Shown piece after piece: positions 9,301-17,481 of a DNA stretch of 19,286 nt. The stretch comes from Ignavibacteriales bacterium. GTDB lineage: Bacteria; Bacteroidota; Ignavibacteria; Ignavibacteriales; Ignavibacteriaceae. Position numbers and translations under genes: made by a program. A model generated the notes under the pieces. It ran no database searches. It was given only the letters and a program-made list of their open reading frames with translations, and was not told where the DNA came from. Positions within the stretch are counted from its first letter, which is position 1. Every line of letters starts with the position of its first letter. The stretch is taken from NCBI GenBank assembly GCA_016714125.1, contig JADJNX010000009.1:1-19286 (forward strand), in the 5' to 3' direction.

Positions 9301-10309
9301 CCCGTTAGATCTTTTGCACCGGTAGTAATAGTTGCTGTATAAACTTTGTTTGGCAACAGATTAAGTGTTGGTGAATAAACGGCTGTTCTACCCACATAAG
9401 TGACGGTTCCGGCAATAAAGTCGGCGCCTTGCATTAATGTAAATGTAGCAGTTGTAACTGTTGAAGCATCCATTGTTTTACTGAATGTTGCAGCAATCTT
9501 CTGGTTAAATGCAACACCTGTTTCGCCATTTTGAGGGTCAGTTAAAGTGACCGCAGGCGGGGTTATAACGGCTGCAACACCTGTGGTGAATACCCAGACA
9601 TAATTTTCCTCGAGAGTGTTTCCTGTAAGATCCATTGCTCTGGTGGTAATTGTGGCTGTATATGTGGTATTGGCTTCAAGATTGCTCGTTGGTATGTAAG
9701 TAGCGGTTAATCCGACATAACTTACTGTACCTGAAACAAACAGAGTCCCTTGCATCAAAGTGAATGTTGCTGTTGTAATCGTACCTGCATCCATAGGTTT
9801 ACTAAAGGTAGCAGCTATTTTTTGATTCAACGGCACACCCGTCTCTGAATTGGCAGGGTCTGTAAATGTAACAATTGGTGGAGTTACGGTGGCAGTTGCT
9901 CCCGTTGTAAAGCTCCAGACATAATTGTTTTGAATCGCTACACTTTTTTTGTTTTTAGCGCCGGTCGTAATTGTCGCGATGTAAGTAGTGTAGGGCATCA
10001 GGTTGCGTGACGGGGTAAATGTTGCCGTCGTACCTGTGTATGTAACTGTTCCTGATGTGAACGAATTGCCTTCCATCAGTGTGAAAGTTGCAGTCGTAAT
10101 TGTAAGTGAATCCATCTCTTCACTAAAAATTGCAACTACTTTTGATTCAACGCCACTCCAGTATCAGCATTCGCGGAACTGTTGAACTTACGCTCGGAAT
10201 GGTGTAAAGAGGTGGGTTCACAATCCCGACTCTCGTCGCAGCCTGCTATTAAAATCAGCACTGCGAGTGGGAAAAACCACTTCTTAAAAAAAACGTTTAG
10301 TAGGTTCAT
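6326..10309 (-). CDS. Giant lipoprotein with ten Ig-like (SbsA-type) repeats and a DUF3494 domain; ends frameshifted
   Basis: A surface lipoprotein of about 1,330 residues. The start is the ATG at 10309, with AAGGAG upstream, encoding a signal ending in the lipobox LIAGC. Ten Big_5/SbsA-type Ig-like domains follow, about 105 residues (316 bp) each, from about 10170 to 7015. Each has GVxLNQKIxATFSKxMD, a TxxTATFTL strand, YTATITTGAKDLTGN and YVWxFTTGA. A glycine linker (GGGGG) leads to a DUF3494 domain (about 6330-6985), the fold of ice-binding-like proteins, with ARFAILSNSAITN, GDVGISPG and KNLFWSAGSAMTLGTN. The middle 3.4 kb is open, but frameshifts near 10230, 10172 and 10140 break the N-terminus, and one near 6407 changes the end from IQSAAAGQVSLDQNIIV to another frame. 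The likely role is adhesion or surface display; ice binding is unproven. Conserved element 61 bases upstream. Confidence 0.85.
7015..10170 (-). repeat. Ten tandem in-frame repeats of about 316 bp
   Basis: The unit encodes one SbsA-type Ig-like domain. Copies differ at many silent and replacement sites, but units 8 and 9 (about 7330-7960) are nearly identical at TATFIVKAG and the surrounding DNA, suggesting recent duplication or gene conversion. Confidence 0.85.
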
Positions 10310-10369
10310 TATGTTAACTCCTTGTTAATTTTTTGATCTGTACAAACATAGACATCTAGAAAGTTGGGT

Positions 10370-10400
10370 AAAATCGTGTAAAAGGATGAAAATTGGGCTA
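10370..10400 (-). promoter_or_regulatory. Conserved upstream element, copy 5 (Ig-like lipoprotein)
   Basis: On the minus strand: TAGCCC, AA, TTTTCATCC, TTTTACAC, GATTTT. TTTTAC is followed after 17 bases by TATGTT, a plausible promoter. It lies 61 bases upstream of the lipoprotein ATG. Confidence 0.55.
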
Positions 10401-10444
10401 CATCGAGTGGGGGACTATGGGGTGAGTTTTGTGGAGTAGGAGGG

Positions 10445-11359
10445 TTAGAACCCCCAGAGCAACCAGCTGCTTTGTGCTTTTTCCAATAACATTTTCAAGT
10501 TAAATGTTCCATCTTTTAGATTTACCATAACCGAATCAATATTTTTACCCAGATTTTTATTTACATTCACAGACAATTCCTTTAGTCCGACTGAACCATC
10601 TTTTAAATTGGTCATCACGGAATCCAGGTTCTGAGCGAGTGAAGGATCCATCAGGAGTCTTCCTACACTTCCGTTTCCATCTTTTACATTTCTGACAATT
10701 GTCATCAAATCGGCGGACATGGTCTCTGTGTTGTTTAGTGTTGACTTAATCAGAGTATTGAATCCTGATGAGCCCGATTTCAGCAATGCAATTGCTGAAT
10801 CAAAATTTTGGGAAAGATCATCATCCATCAACAGTCTTCCAACAATTCCTTTTCCATCCTTGATATAAGTTGTAATTTTGGCGAGGTCCCCCGTAATTAC
10901 TGTTGTATTGTCAATTGTGCCCTTCAGCGAGGCAAAAATTTCATCAAGGTTTATCGGTGGGGCTGTTCTTATAACATCCATGTCCTGAATTGTTATCGCT
11001 TTACCCTTACCCGGTGAAATAAAAAGAATCTTGTTCCCCATCAACCCCTCTGTTCCAATATTTGCAATAGCATTTTTGTTGATAAACTTGCGAACACTTT
11101 CATCAATTATCATATCAACCTGAACCGATGTGTCAGTTATGATTGAAATGCCTTCCACTACACCAACATTGATCCCCGCAAAGCGGACATTTCCACCAAC
11201 CTGAAGCCCTCCAACATCCTTGAAGACACCTGAGATGTTAAAAGTGCTGCGGAACAGTTGTTGTTTTTCACCAATAAAATAGATCGCCAGGATGAACACC
11301 ACGATACCGACGGTGATAAAGATTCCCAGTCTGATTTTGTTTTTTGAATCATTTTTCAT
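10445..11359 (-). CDS. mlaD: MlaD-family (MCE domain) protein
   Basis: A 304-residue periplasmic protein anchored by one N-terminal helix (about residues 10-28, LGIFITVGIVVFILAIYFIG). The MCE domain (about 38-115) includes VFKDVGGLQVGGNVRFAGINVG and GTEGLMGNKILFISPG. It is the substrate-binding subunit of an Mla-type phospholipid transporter, carrying lipid between inner and outer membranes. The C-terminal half is helical and internally repetitive: GxVGRLLMD occurs twice, and DSVMTNLKDG and DSVMVNLKDG mark a second repeat. It follows mlaF by 26 bases, as in other mlaEFD operons, and completes the core transporter. The frame is intact. No MlaC or MlaB is visible here. Confidence 0.9.
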   Translation of the reverse strand: MKNDSKNKIRLGIFITVGIVVFILAIYFIGEKQQLFRSTFNISGVFKDVGGLQVGGNVRFAGINVGVVEGISIITDTSVQVDMIIDESVRKFINKNAIANIGTEGLMGNKILFISPGKGKAITIQDMDVIRTAPPINLDEIFASLKGTIDNTTVITGDLAKITTYIKDGKGIVGRLLMDDDLSQNFDSAIALLKSGSSGFNTLIKSTLNNTETMSADLMTIVRNVKDGNGSVGRLLMDPSLAQNLDSVMTNLKDGSVGLKELSVNVNKNLGKNIDSVMVNLKDGTFNLKMLLEKAQSSWLLWGF

Positions 11360-11385
11360 TTTATAATCTCACTTTAATCCATTGG

Positions 11386-12179
11386 TCAATATTCAAAGAA
11401 TGACCGGACCCATTTATCTGTTGAATTTTGCATCTCTTCAAACGAACCTTCTGCATAACAAACACCCTCCTTCAGCACAATTATTCTGTTGCCTGTAAGT
11501 TTGGCACATTCAATATCATGTGTAATGATAATTGATGTGGTGTCATATTTTTTCTGCACTTGTATTATAAGTTCGCTTATCTCTCGTGATGTAATCGGAT
11601 CAAGACCCGTTGTTGGTTCATCATAGAGCATAATTTCCGGTTTTAATATCAGGGTTCTTGCAAGCCCAAGCCTTTTACGCATACCCCCGAGAGTTCCGGA
11701 GGTCATCTGTTCAACAGCATCCGAACGGAAAACATCTTCAAGAGCTTCCTTTACGCGGAGATTTATCTCCTCGTTTACCATTTCTACTTTTTGCCGTCTT
11801 AGAGGAAATTCAAGATTTTCCCTTACGGTCCTTGCGTCGTAAAGAGCACCGCTCTGGAAGAGGAATCCTATTTTTTTCTAATTTCAGACAATTCGTTTCT
11901 CTTTAAATTCGAAACATTTTGTCCAAATAAAATAAGATCCCCCTCATCCCACTCGAGCAGACCAACAATACATTTTATTAACACCGACTTTCCTGTTCCT
12001 GATTTCCCCAGGATCACAAGATTTTCCCCTTTGTAAATTTTCAGGCTGATATCAACCAGCACCTTTTTTTCACCAAATGATTTTTTGAGATTTTTCATCT
12101 CAACAACAACGGATTTCTCCGATGTTTCAGTTGTAACCGGTTTGTTCTCCTCAACCATTATTTTCATTTGCGTAGCCAT
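11386..12179 (-). pseudogene. mlaF: MlaF-type ABC transporter ATPase, frameshifted
   Basis: The cytoplasmic ATPase that powers lipid transport through MlaE/MlaD, about 264 residues. The ATG at 12179 follows the mlaE TAA by one base, indicating coupled translation. Walker A is GKSGTGKS, the Q-loop region FQSGALYDA is in a shifted frame, Walker B with D-loop is MLYDEPTTGLDP and the H-loop is IIITHD. One missing A in a run near 11868-11876 (EIRKK then stop) splits the gene; the next frame restores IGFLFQSGALYDARTVREN. A second, compensating pair near 11680-11706 turns the expected PPELSGGMRKR into TSGTLGGMRKR, which hides a damaged signature motif in an open frame. The gene is very likely intact in the organism. 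Confidence 0.85.
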
Positions 12180-12180
12180 T

Positions 12181-12931
12181 TTAATAATTAAGCAAACTTG
12201 TAATTTGAACTGCAATCATATCGATGATAAATACAGCTAATGAGGCAAACACTACTGCGGAATTCGCCGCTTTTCCCACCCCTTCAGTTCCTTTGTCTGA
12301 ATAATATCCCTTGTAACATCCTATCAGTCCAATAGCAAACCCGAAGAAAAAGGTTTTAACAATAGCCGGAATCAGGTCTTTATATTCAAGACTGTTAAAT
12401 ATATAGGAGAAAAAGAGAGTGGAACTTACATCCCCTTTAAGATTTACCCCTACAAATGCACCCAACAAACCAACCGCATCAGAAAAAAGCACCAGCATTG
12501 GAAGCATCAGAGTTGCGGCAACAACTCTTGTAACCACAAGGTATTTAAATGGATTTGTCCATGAAACTTGCATGGCATCAATTTGTTCAGTCACTTTCAT
12601 TGAAGCAAGCTCCGCCCCTATACCCGAGCCCACCTTTCCGGCAAAAATTAAAGCCGTTATTACAGGTCCAATTTCCCTCACGATAGAAACCGCGACCATA
12701 GCCGCCAGGAGTGATTCAGCACCAAACTTGGCGAGTGTTGGCCGCGATTGTATGGTAAGTACAAGACCTATGATAAAACCAGTGATAGCTACAAGACCAA
12801 ATGACTTGTATCCAATCATAAAGGCTTGTTTAGCGAGTTCATTAAACTCGTAGGGTGGCTTAAAAACTTCTTTTAAAGAATCGGAGAGTGAATGAAGCAA
12901 TAGAAGTCACTTCCAGGAAAAACTTATCCAT
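12181..12931 (-). pseudogene. mlaE: MlaE-type ABC permease; N-terminus frameshifted
   Basis: The inner-membrane permease of the Mla-type lipid transporter, about 249 residues when corrected. The MlaE signature is clear: GKVGSGIGAELASMKVTEQI followed by DAM, plus several membrane segments (ITGFIIGLVLTIQS, VVAATLMLPMLVLFSDAVGL, FFFGFAIGLIGCYKGYY). The real start appears to be the ATG at 12931, giving MDKFFLEVTSIASF, then one extra A in an AAAA run near 12865 shifts the frame before KEVFKPPYEFNELAKQ. The upstream Lys-rich gene ends one base before this ATG, and mlaF starts one base after the mlaE stop. It works with mlaF and mlaD in one complex. Confidence 0.87.
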
Positions 12932-12932
12932 G

Positions 12933-13061
12933 CTATTTTGGGATAATTATTGTGGATTTATCCAATCCATTCTTTTTATCCCGTTTATCCTGCTTTTTTT
13001 CTTTCATGCTTTTAGCAGGTTCTTTTTTGGAACCTTTTTTGGTGTCCTGACTTTTGCTCAT
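12933..13061 (-). CDS. Small Lys-rich basic protein, first gene of the mla operon
   Basis: A 42-residue ORF too short for most gene finders. It starts MSKSQDTKKGSKKEPAK, is about one third lysine and ends in a hydrophobic patch, STIIIPK. Support: AAGGAA lies six bases before the ATG, a conserved upstream element lies 94 bases upstream, and the TAG stop is separated by a single base from the mlaE ATG, so the two are likely translationally coupled. It has no hydrophobic helix and no known domain that I recognise. It could be a nucleic-acid or membrane-surface binding peptide, or a leader peptide controlling the operon. Confidence 0.6.
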   Translation of the reverse strand: MSKSQDTKKGSKKEPAKSMKEKKQDKRDKKNGLDKSTIIIPK

Positions 13062-13154
13062 GACTTATTTCCTTTATGTTACGGCTCATGTTGATCTGTG
13101 AGCCGAAGTGTATAAATAGTTACGAGTGCAAAATATGGAGAAAAAAAGCGGGGA

Positions 13155-13185
13155 ACAATAAACCAAATGGATGAAAAGAGGACTA
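13155..13185 (-). promoter_or_regulatory. Conserved upstream element, copy 3 (mla operon)
   Basis: On the minus strand: TAGTCC, TC, TTTTCATCC, ATTTGG, TTTATTGT. TTGTTC at the end is followed after 17 bases by TATTTT, a good -35/-10 arrangement. It lies 94 bases upstream of the Lys-rich gene. Confidence 0.6.
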
Positions 13186-13238
13186 ATCCTGTTGGAGCAG
13201 GTGTCTGCTATGGGGAGGGAAGAGGACTGAACAACTTT

Positions 13239-13928
13239 CTAATTATTAATAGTGTTGATGCTTCTTGTGATATCCTGCAAGCTCTCTTCAGTATAGGAAT
13301 AGTTTGCAATTTCGAGGCGGGTATGCAATGCGAGCTTATCCATTATATTGTGGACATGACTTTTGACGGTATGACTTGAGACATGAAGTTTTTGACCTAT
13401 TTCTTTGTTGCTCATCCCTTCACTTAAAAGTACCATTACCTGTTTTTCACGCTTTGTCATTCTGACAACTTCGTTTAGTTTTATTTTCCCTTCACTCACC
13501 GCAAGATCAATTATCTTGGCAAACACAGTTTCAGATGAGAGTGACGGCAACACATTTTCACCTTCGGCAACGGTTCTTATAGTTACTATAAAATCATCAA
13601 GGGAGGCATCTTTTAAGATAAAACCATTTGCACCGGCCTTAATATATAATAATATATCAGCCTGGACGGGGGCAAGGTCCATAACAACAATTTTTGCCAA
13701 CGGGAATTCTTCGTGTAATATTTCAACAACTCTGAGACTGTTCTGATTACGAAGTCCGAGGTCCATCAATATGACATCGGGGCTCATATCATGAACCATT
13801 GAAAAGGTGGTCTTCTTCTCGTTGGAAGATTCAAGCACTTCAATGTCAGCATGCTGTTTTAATATCTGAAGTATACCCTCACGAAGAAGACGATTGTCCT
13901 CAATGAGTAATACTTTTATTTTGTTCAT
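13239..13928 (-). CDS. NarL/FixJ-type response regulator
   Basis: A 229-residue two-component regulator. The receiver domain (about residues 4-120) has the acidic pair E10/D11, the phospho-acceptor D56 (VILMDLGL) and the conserved Lys in GFILKDA at 106. The LuxR-type helix-turn-helix (about 157-212) has MTKREKQVMVLL, SNKEIGQKLHVSSHTVKSHV and NIMDKLALHTRLEIA. It binds DNA as a dimer when phosphorylated. No histidine kinase lies in the window, so its partner is elsewhere. Its closest relative here is the adjacent regulator. A hairpin (13960-13981) lies in its leader and the conserved element lies 83 bases upstream, which suggests autoregulation. The frame is intact. Confidence 0.92.
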   Translation of the reverse strand: MNKIKVLLIEDNRLLREGILQILKQHADIEVLESSNEKKTTFSMVHDMSPDVILMDLGLRNQNSLRVVEILHEEFPLAKIVVMDLAPVQADILLYIKAGANGFILKDASLDDFIVTIRTVAEGENVLPSLSSETVFAKIIDLAVSEGKIKLNEVVRMTKREKQVMVLLSEGMSNKEIGQKLHVSSHTVKSHVHNIMDKLALHTRLEIANYSYTEESLQDITRSINTINN

Positions 13929-13959
13929 GATCTGATCTCTTTTATGAAAGTTAATGACG

Positions 13960-13981
13960 CAGAAGTTTTTTTTAACTTCTG
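13960..13981 (-). promoter_or_regulatory. Perfect hairpin in the response regulator leader
   Basis: Eight-base arms, CAGAAGTT and AACTTCTG, close a loop of six A on the minus strand. It sits 32 bases before the ATG, between the conserved element and the start. There is no U-run after it, so a terminator on this strand is unlikely; a structured leader or a dimer-binding operator is more plausible. Confidence 0.5.
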
Positions 13982-14010
13982 ATCTAATGTACTTTCCTCA
14001 TCCGTAAAAT

Positions 14011-14041
14011 GCAATCAGTCAAAGGATTGAAAAATGGACTA
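14011..14041 (-). promoter_or_regulatory. Conserved upstream element, copy 2 (response regulator)
   Basis: On the minus strand: TAGTCC, AT, TTTTCAATCC, TTTGACT, GATTGC. It contains CAATC and GATTG eight bases apart. TTGCAT is followed after 17 bases by TACATT. It lies 83 bases upstream of the regulator at 13928 and just beyond the end of the other regulator. Confidence 0.62.
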
Positions 14042-14080
14042 TAAAAGTAGATTAAAATAGAATTGAAAGTTGGCCGGAGC

Positions 14081-14805
14081 CTATTCGTCGATTAAAGATA
14101 TTTCGGGATCCGCATCTTTATATGATTTATAGATGTGGGCATAATTTGCAACCTGCACACGGGTTTGCAGCGATAATTTTTCAAGAATGTTATGCATGGC
14201 TTTTTACTGTAAAAGCGGATAGATTAAGCTTTAATGCAATCTCTTTATTTGTATAACCTTCAGCAATAAGCTGGATAACCTGCTGTTCTCTTTTGGTCAT
14301 TCTTACCGACTCAACAATAATTGAGGGAGATGAGGAATGAACTGCGCTTTCAACAATGGAAGCAAAGAGGGTTTTCATCATGTTTGGTGGTAATATCTGT
14401 TCCCCGGCATGAACCTTTCGGATCGCATTATAAAAATCTTCAATATTAGCATCTTTTAATAAAAAACCACTCACGCCCGCTTTGATAAATTCGTAGATGT
14501 CTTTTTCCATCGCCACGAGATCCATCACAATAATCTTTGTAGCAGGCAACTTTTTTTAAAATTGCCTTTACGATGTACAAACTGCTGCGGTCTCTAAGCC
14601 CAAGGTCGAGTAAAACTATTTTTGGTGTATTCTCAAGAATGGCTGAAAGGATGTTTTCACCATTTCCCAAAGAGGAAACCACTTGCATATCAGGCTGTGT
14701 TCTAAGCAGAGTTTCTATTCCCTCCCTGAGGAGCCGGTTATCTTCTATAACAAGTATTGATATTTCTTCCATGTTCATATCGATTGACATTTCTTCCATG
14801 TTCAT
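14081..14805 (-). pseudogene. NarL/FixJ-type response regulator, two frameshifts
   Basis: A paralogue of the neighbouring regulator, about 230 residues when joined. The receiver has ILVIEDNRLLREG, the phospho-acceptor in IVLLDLGLRDRSS and the Lys in GFLLKDA; the LuxR-type domain has MTKREQQVIQLIAEG, TNKEIALKLNLSAFTVKSH. A one-base shift in a T-rich run near 14550 splits the receiver, and a shift near 14190 stops the protein at KSHA; the next frame restores HNILEKLSLQTRVQVANYAH and ends at the TAG at 14081. The likely start is the second or third ATG of a duplicated start region (14752-14805). A conserved element lies 136 bases upstream. It precedes its paralogue by about 150 bases, perhaps as an operon. 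Confidence 0.87.
14752..14805 (-). repeat. 27-bp tandem duplication covering the regulator start codon
   Basis: Two copies (14779-14805 and 14752-14778) share ATGAACATGGAAGAAAT and differ at about four of 27 bases. Each copy carries two ATGs and an internal GGAAGAA, so the first copy may supply a Shine-Dalgarno for the second. Confidence 0.75.
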
Positions 14806-14940
14806 GTCTAATTGTAAACTAATAGATAAATCTCCGGTGGTTTTAAGTATATCTTAAGTCCTAAAAATTAAAAGAACTCATACGATACGCCATAAACATA
14901 ACATAAATTTTACCAATTTCCTAACTTTTTCTTATTATAA

Positions 14941-14970
14941 TAATTCTGTCAACGGATAAAAGCGGAAATA
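14941..14970 (-). promoter_or_regulatory. Conserved upstream element, copy 6, degenerate (second regulator)
   Basis: On the minus strand: TATTTCC, GC, TTTTATCC, GTTGACA, GAATTA. Its right half matches copy 2 closely (ATCC.TTGAC.GA). The C before ATCC is missing. It lies 136 bases upstream of the first regulator ATG. No clear -10 follows at 17 bases. Confidence 0.4.
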
Positions 14971-15010
14971 AAACATTCAAAAACCAAAAAAAATGTTAAA
15001 TAACAAGGAG

Positions 15011-15397
15011 TTACCCCCCAAGTATTGCCGTTGCCTCTATCTCAACAAGCATGTCGGGATCAACGAGTGAACTGACCTGAACAAGTGTGCTTGCGGGACG
15101 AATAGTGCCAAAGACCTCACCATGTGCCCGGGCAACATCTTCCCAAATCGCCATGTCAACCACATAAATCCTGGTCCTAACCACATCATTTATTGAGCCA
15201 CCTGCATCAATAAGCGCCTGCTCAATCTTTTTTAAGATGATTTTAACCTGATAATAGGGTTCACCCAAACCCCTCACTTTTCCATCTTTCATGGAGGTTG
15301 TACCCGCCACTTCGATGACATTTCCACCTCTTACTGCTCTGGAATAACCAACAAGTTCTTCATATTCCGATCCTGAGGGGATATTTATCCGTTTCAA
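15011..15397 (-). CDS. RidA family (reactive intermediate deaminase) protein
   Basis: A 128-residue Rid protein. RidA homologues form trimers and hydrolyse reactive enamine/imine intermediates made by pyridoxal-phosphate enzymes. It has EVAGTTSM, an active-site RPA at about 100-102 (the RidA arginine) and a Glu in VEIEATAILGG near 119-121. Known Rid proteins are about 128 residues, so the length is normal. There is no ATG at the start: the likely start is a TTG at 15397 with GGAGG about eight bases upstream, and it overlaps the transketolase TGA (TTGA), indicating translational coupling. Cotranscription with transketolase is inferred from the overlap. The exact Rid subfamily is uncertain. Confidence 0.88.
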   Translation of the reverse strand: MKRINIPSGSEYEELVGYSRAVRGGNVIEVAGTTSMKDGKVRGLGEPYYQVKIILKKIEQALIDAGGSINDVVRTRIYVVDMAIWEDVARAHGEVFGTIRPASTLVQVSSLVDPDMLVEIEATAILGG

Positions 15398-17367
15398 AGT
15401 GCTGCCTCCACTATTTTTTCCACAGTTATTCCAAATTGTTCATACAATGTATTTGCGGGGGCTGAAGCTCCAAAATGGTCAAGAGCAATTTGGCAACCTT
15501 CATCACCGGTATATTTACTCCATCCAAATGAAACACCCGCTTCAACGGATATTCTCTTTTTAACTTCGGGTGAAAAGATACTCTTTTTATATTCTTCACT
15601 CTGTTTTTCAAATAATTCCCATGACGGGAAGCTGACCACTCTTACTTTTTTACCCGATTCAGTAAGTTTTTCACCTGCTTTAACCGTGAGATCAAGCTCT
15701 GAACCTGTTCCCATCAAAATTACATCGGGGGTGCCTTCACAATCGCGAACGATATATGCCCCTTTTTCAAGATCGGAGACTGGTGCGGTCTTATCTTTAA
15801 TTACCGGGAGACCCTGACGGGAAAGGATAAGTGCAGTTGGTCCGGTTGTATTTTCAAGAGCAGACTTCCATGCATAAACTGTTTCATGGCTGTCGGCAGG
15901 TCTTATCACAGTAAGCCCCGGAATCATCCTTAAACTTTGGATGTGTTCAACAGGCTGATGTGTGGGACCATCTTCACCAAGACCAATACTGTCATGGGTA
16001 AACACATAAATTACTCGAAGATTTTGCATCGCTGCAAGACGAATGGCGGGACGCATATAATCGGAAAACACCAGGAATGTCCCCCCAAAAGGGATAATTC
16101 CGCCATACATCGCCATCCCGTTCATCACGGCACCCATTCCATGTTCGCGGACACCATAATGAATATTTCTCCCCGATCTGTTGACAGGAGAAAAAGAAGG
16201 AAGGTTTTTAAAATCTGTAAGATTTGACTCAGTCAGATCTGCCGATCCACCAATCAGTGTAGGATAATTATTATCAAGTGTATTGATCACTTTTTGTGAA
16301 GATGCTCTTGATGCAAGTTTTTCAGTTAAATCAGGGAAATAAGATTCATCGATGGGGAATTCACCCGGCACTTCACCACTAATTATTTGTGTAAGAAGTG
16401 TTGCCTCTTCAGGGTAAACCGATTTGTATTGATCAAAAGTCCGTTCCACGAAAGATAAACCTTTAATTTTTCTTCAATTGCAGAGGCAAAATGAGTTTTA
16501 ACTTCTTCAGGCACCGTGAATGGTTCAGTGTATTCCCATCCGAGATTCTGTTTAGTAATTTTCTATCTCTTTTTCACCAAGGGGTGAACCATGAGCTTTG
16601 CAGTGTCCTGTTTATTTGGACTTCCATAACCGATGTTGGTTTTTGTGATAACAAGACAAGGGCGGTCGCTGCTTTCTGTTTCGTGCAGAGTCATCCGCAA
16701 CCGGTCGAGATCATTTACATCATATATATTATATACATTCCACCCGTAGCTCAGGAATCTCTTTTCAGTTTCATCCGTGAACGAAAGGGATGTCTTGCCG
16801 TCAATTGAGATACCATTGTCATCATAAAAAAGGACAAGTCTTTTAAGTTTCTGATTTCCGGCAAATGAAGCTGCTTCGTGTGAGATGCCTTCCATAAGAT
16901 CACCATCACCGCAGATTGCATAAACATAATGATCAAAAATCTCAAAATCGGGTTTGTTGAATTTTTTAGCCATAAACTCATAAGCAAGCGCCATCCCCAC
17001 AGCATTTGCAACACCCTGACCTAAAGGTCCCGTTGTGGCTTCCACTCCAACTGTGTGTCCCCTCTCAGGATGACCCGGAGTTAAACTCCCACTGCCTGAA
17101 ATTTTTAATATCGTCAATACTCAATCCAAAACCGGACAGATGAAGCAGAGAATAAAGAAGCATACTTCCGTGTCCTCCGGAAAGAACAAAACGATCTCTG
17201 TTTATCCAGTTTGGATCTTTGGGATTGAAGTTCATCACTTCATTAAAAAGGAAATAGCCGAGAGGAGCCAACCCCATCGGTGCCCCGGGATGACCCGAGT
17301 TTGCTTTTTGAACTGCATCCATCGCAAGTGTGCGAATAGTATTAATCGATAATTTTTGGATATCCAA
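15394..17367 (-). pseudogene. tkt: Transketolase, broken by several frameshifts
   Basis: Transketolase of about 657 residues, the normal length, of the pentose phosphate pathway: it moves two-carbon units between sugar phosphates using thiamine diphosphate. Order: N-terminal NSGHPGAPMG and LSGGHGSMLLYSLLHLSG (17065-17367); the diphosphate motif GDGDLMEGISHEA with NGISIDG (16563-17117); pyrimidine and C-terminal domains (15394-16449) with HDSIGLGEDGPTHQPVEH and the end at AAL. The pieces are joined by shifts near 17100, 16600, 16530 and 16440; the other frames give AHGSPLGEKE and TKQNLGWEYTEPFTVPEE. The likely start is a TTG at 17367 with GGAG eight bases upstream. RidA follows with a four-base overlap. 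The breaks are probably errors, since transketolase is normally needed. Confidence 0.9.
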
Positions 17368-17428
17368 CGAAATCTCCAGATAATAGAAATTTTAAAAACT
17401 CTTACCATAAATATACAGAATCTAAAAA

Positions 17429-17459
17429 TTATCCTCCGAGGAGGATTAAATATTCGTAG
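17429..17459 (+). repeat. Palindromic element, family B, copy 1
   Basis: Palindrome ATCCTCC GA GGAGGAT followed by TAAATATTCGTAG. Same plan as the other B copies with a different stem. Confidence 0.75.
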
Positions 17460-17481
17460 TTTATTGTTCACCTAAGACACC

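Noticed and set aside
11868..11880. Programmed frameshift in mlaF
   Set aside because: It lies in a homopolymer, but similar breaks occur in ten unrelated genes in the window, so sequence error is simpler.
12888..13094. Plus-strand frame rich in Phe and Ile
   Set aside because: It is the antisense of the Lys-rich gene (AAA/AAG read as TTT/CTT) and has no ribosome-binding site.
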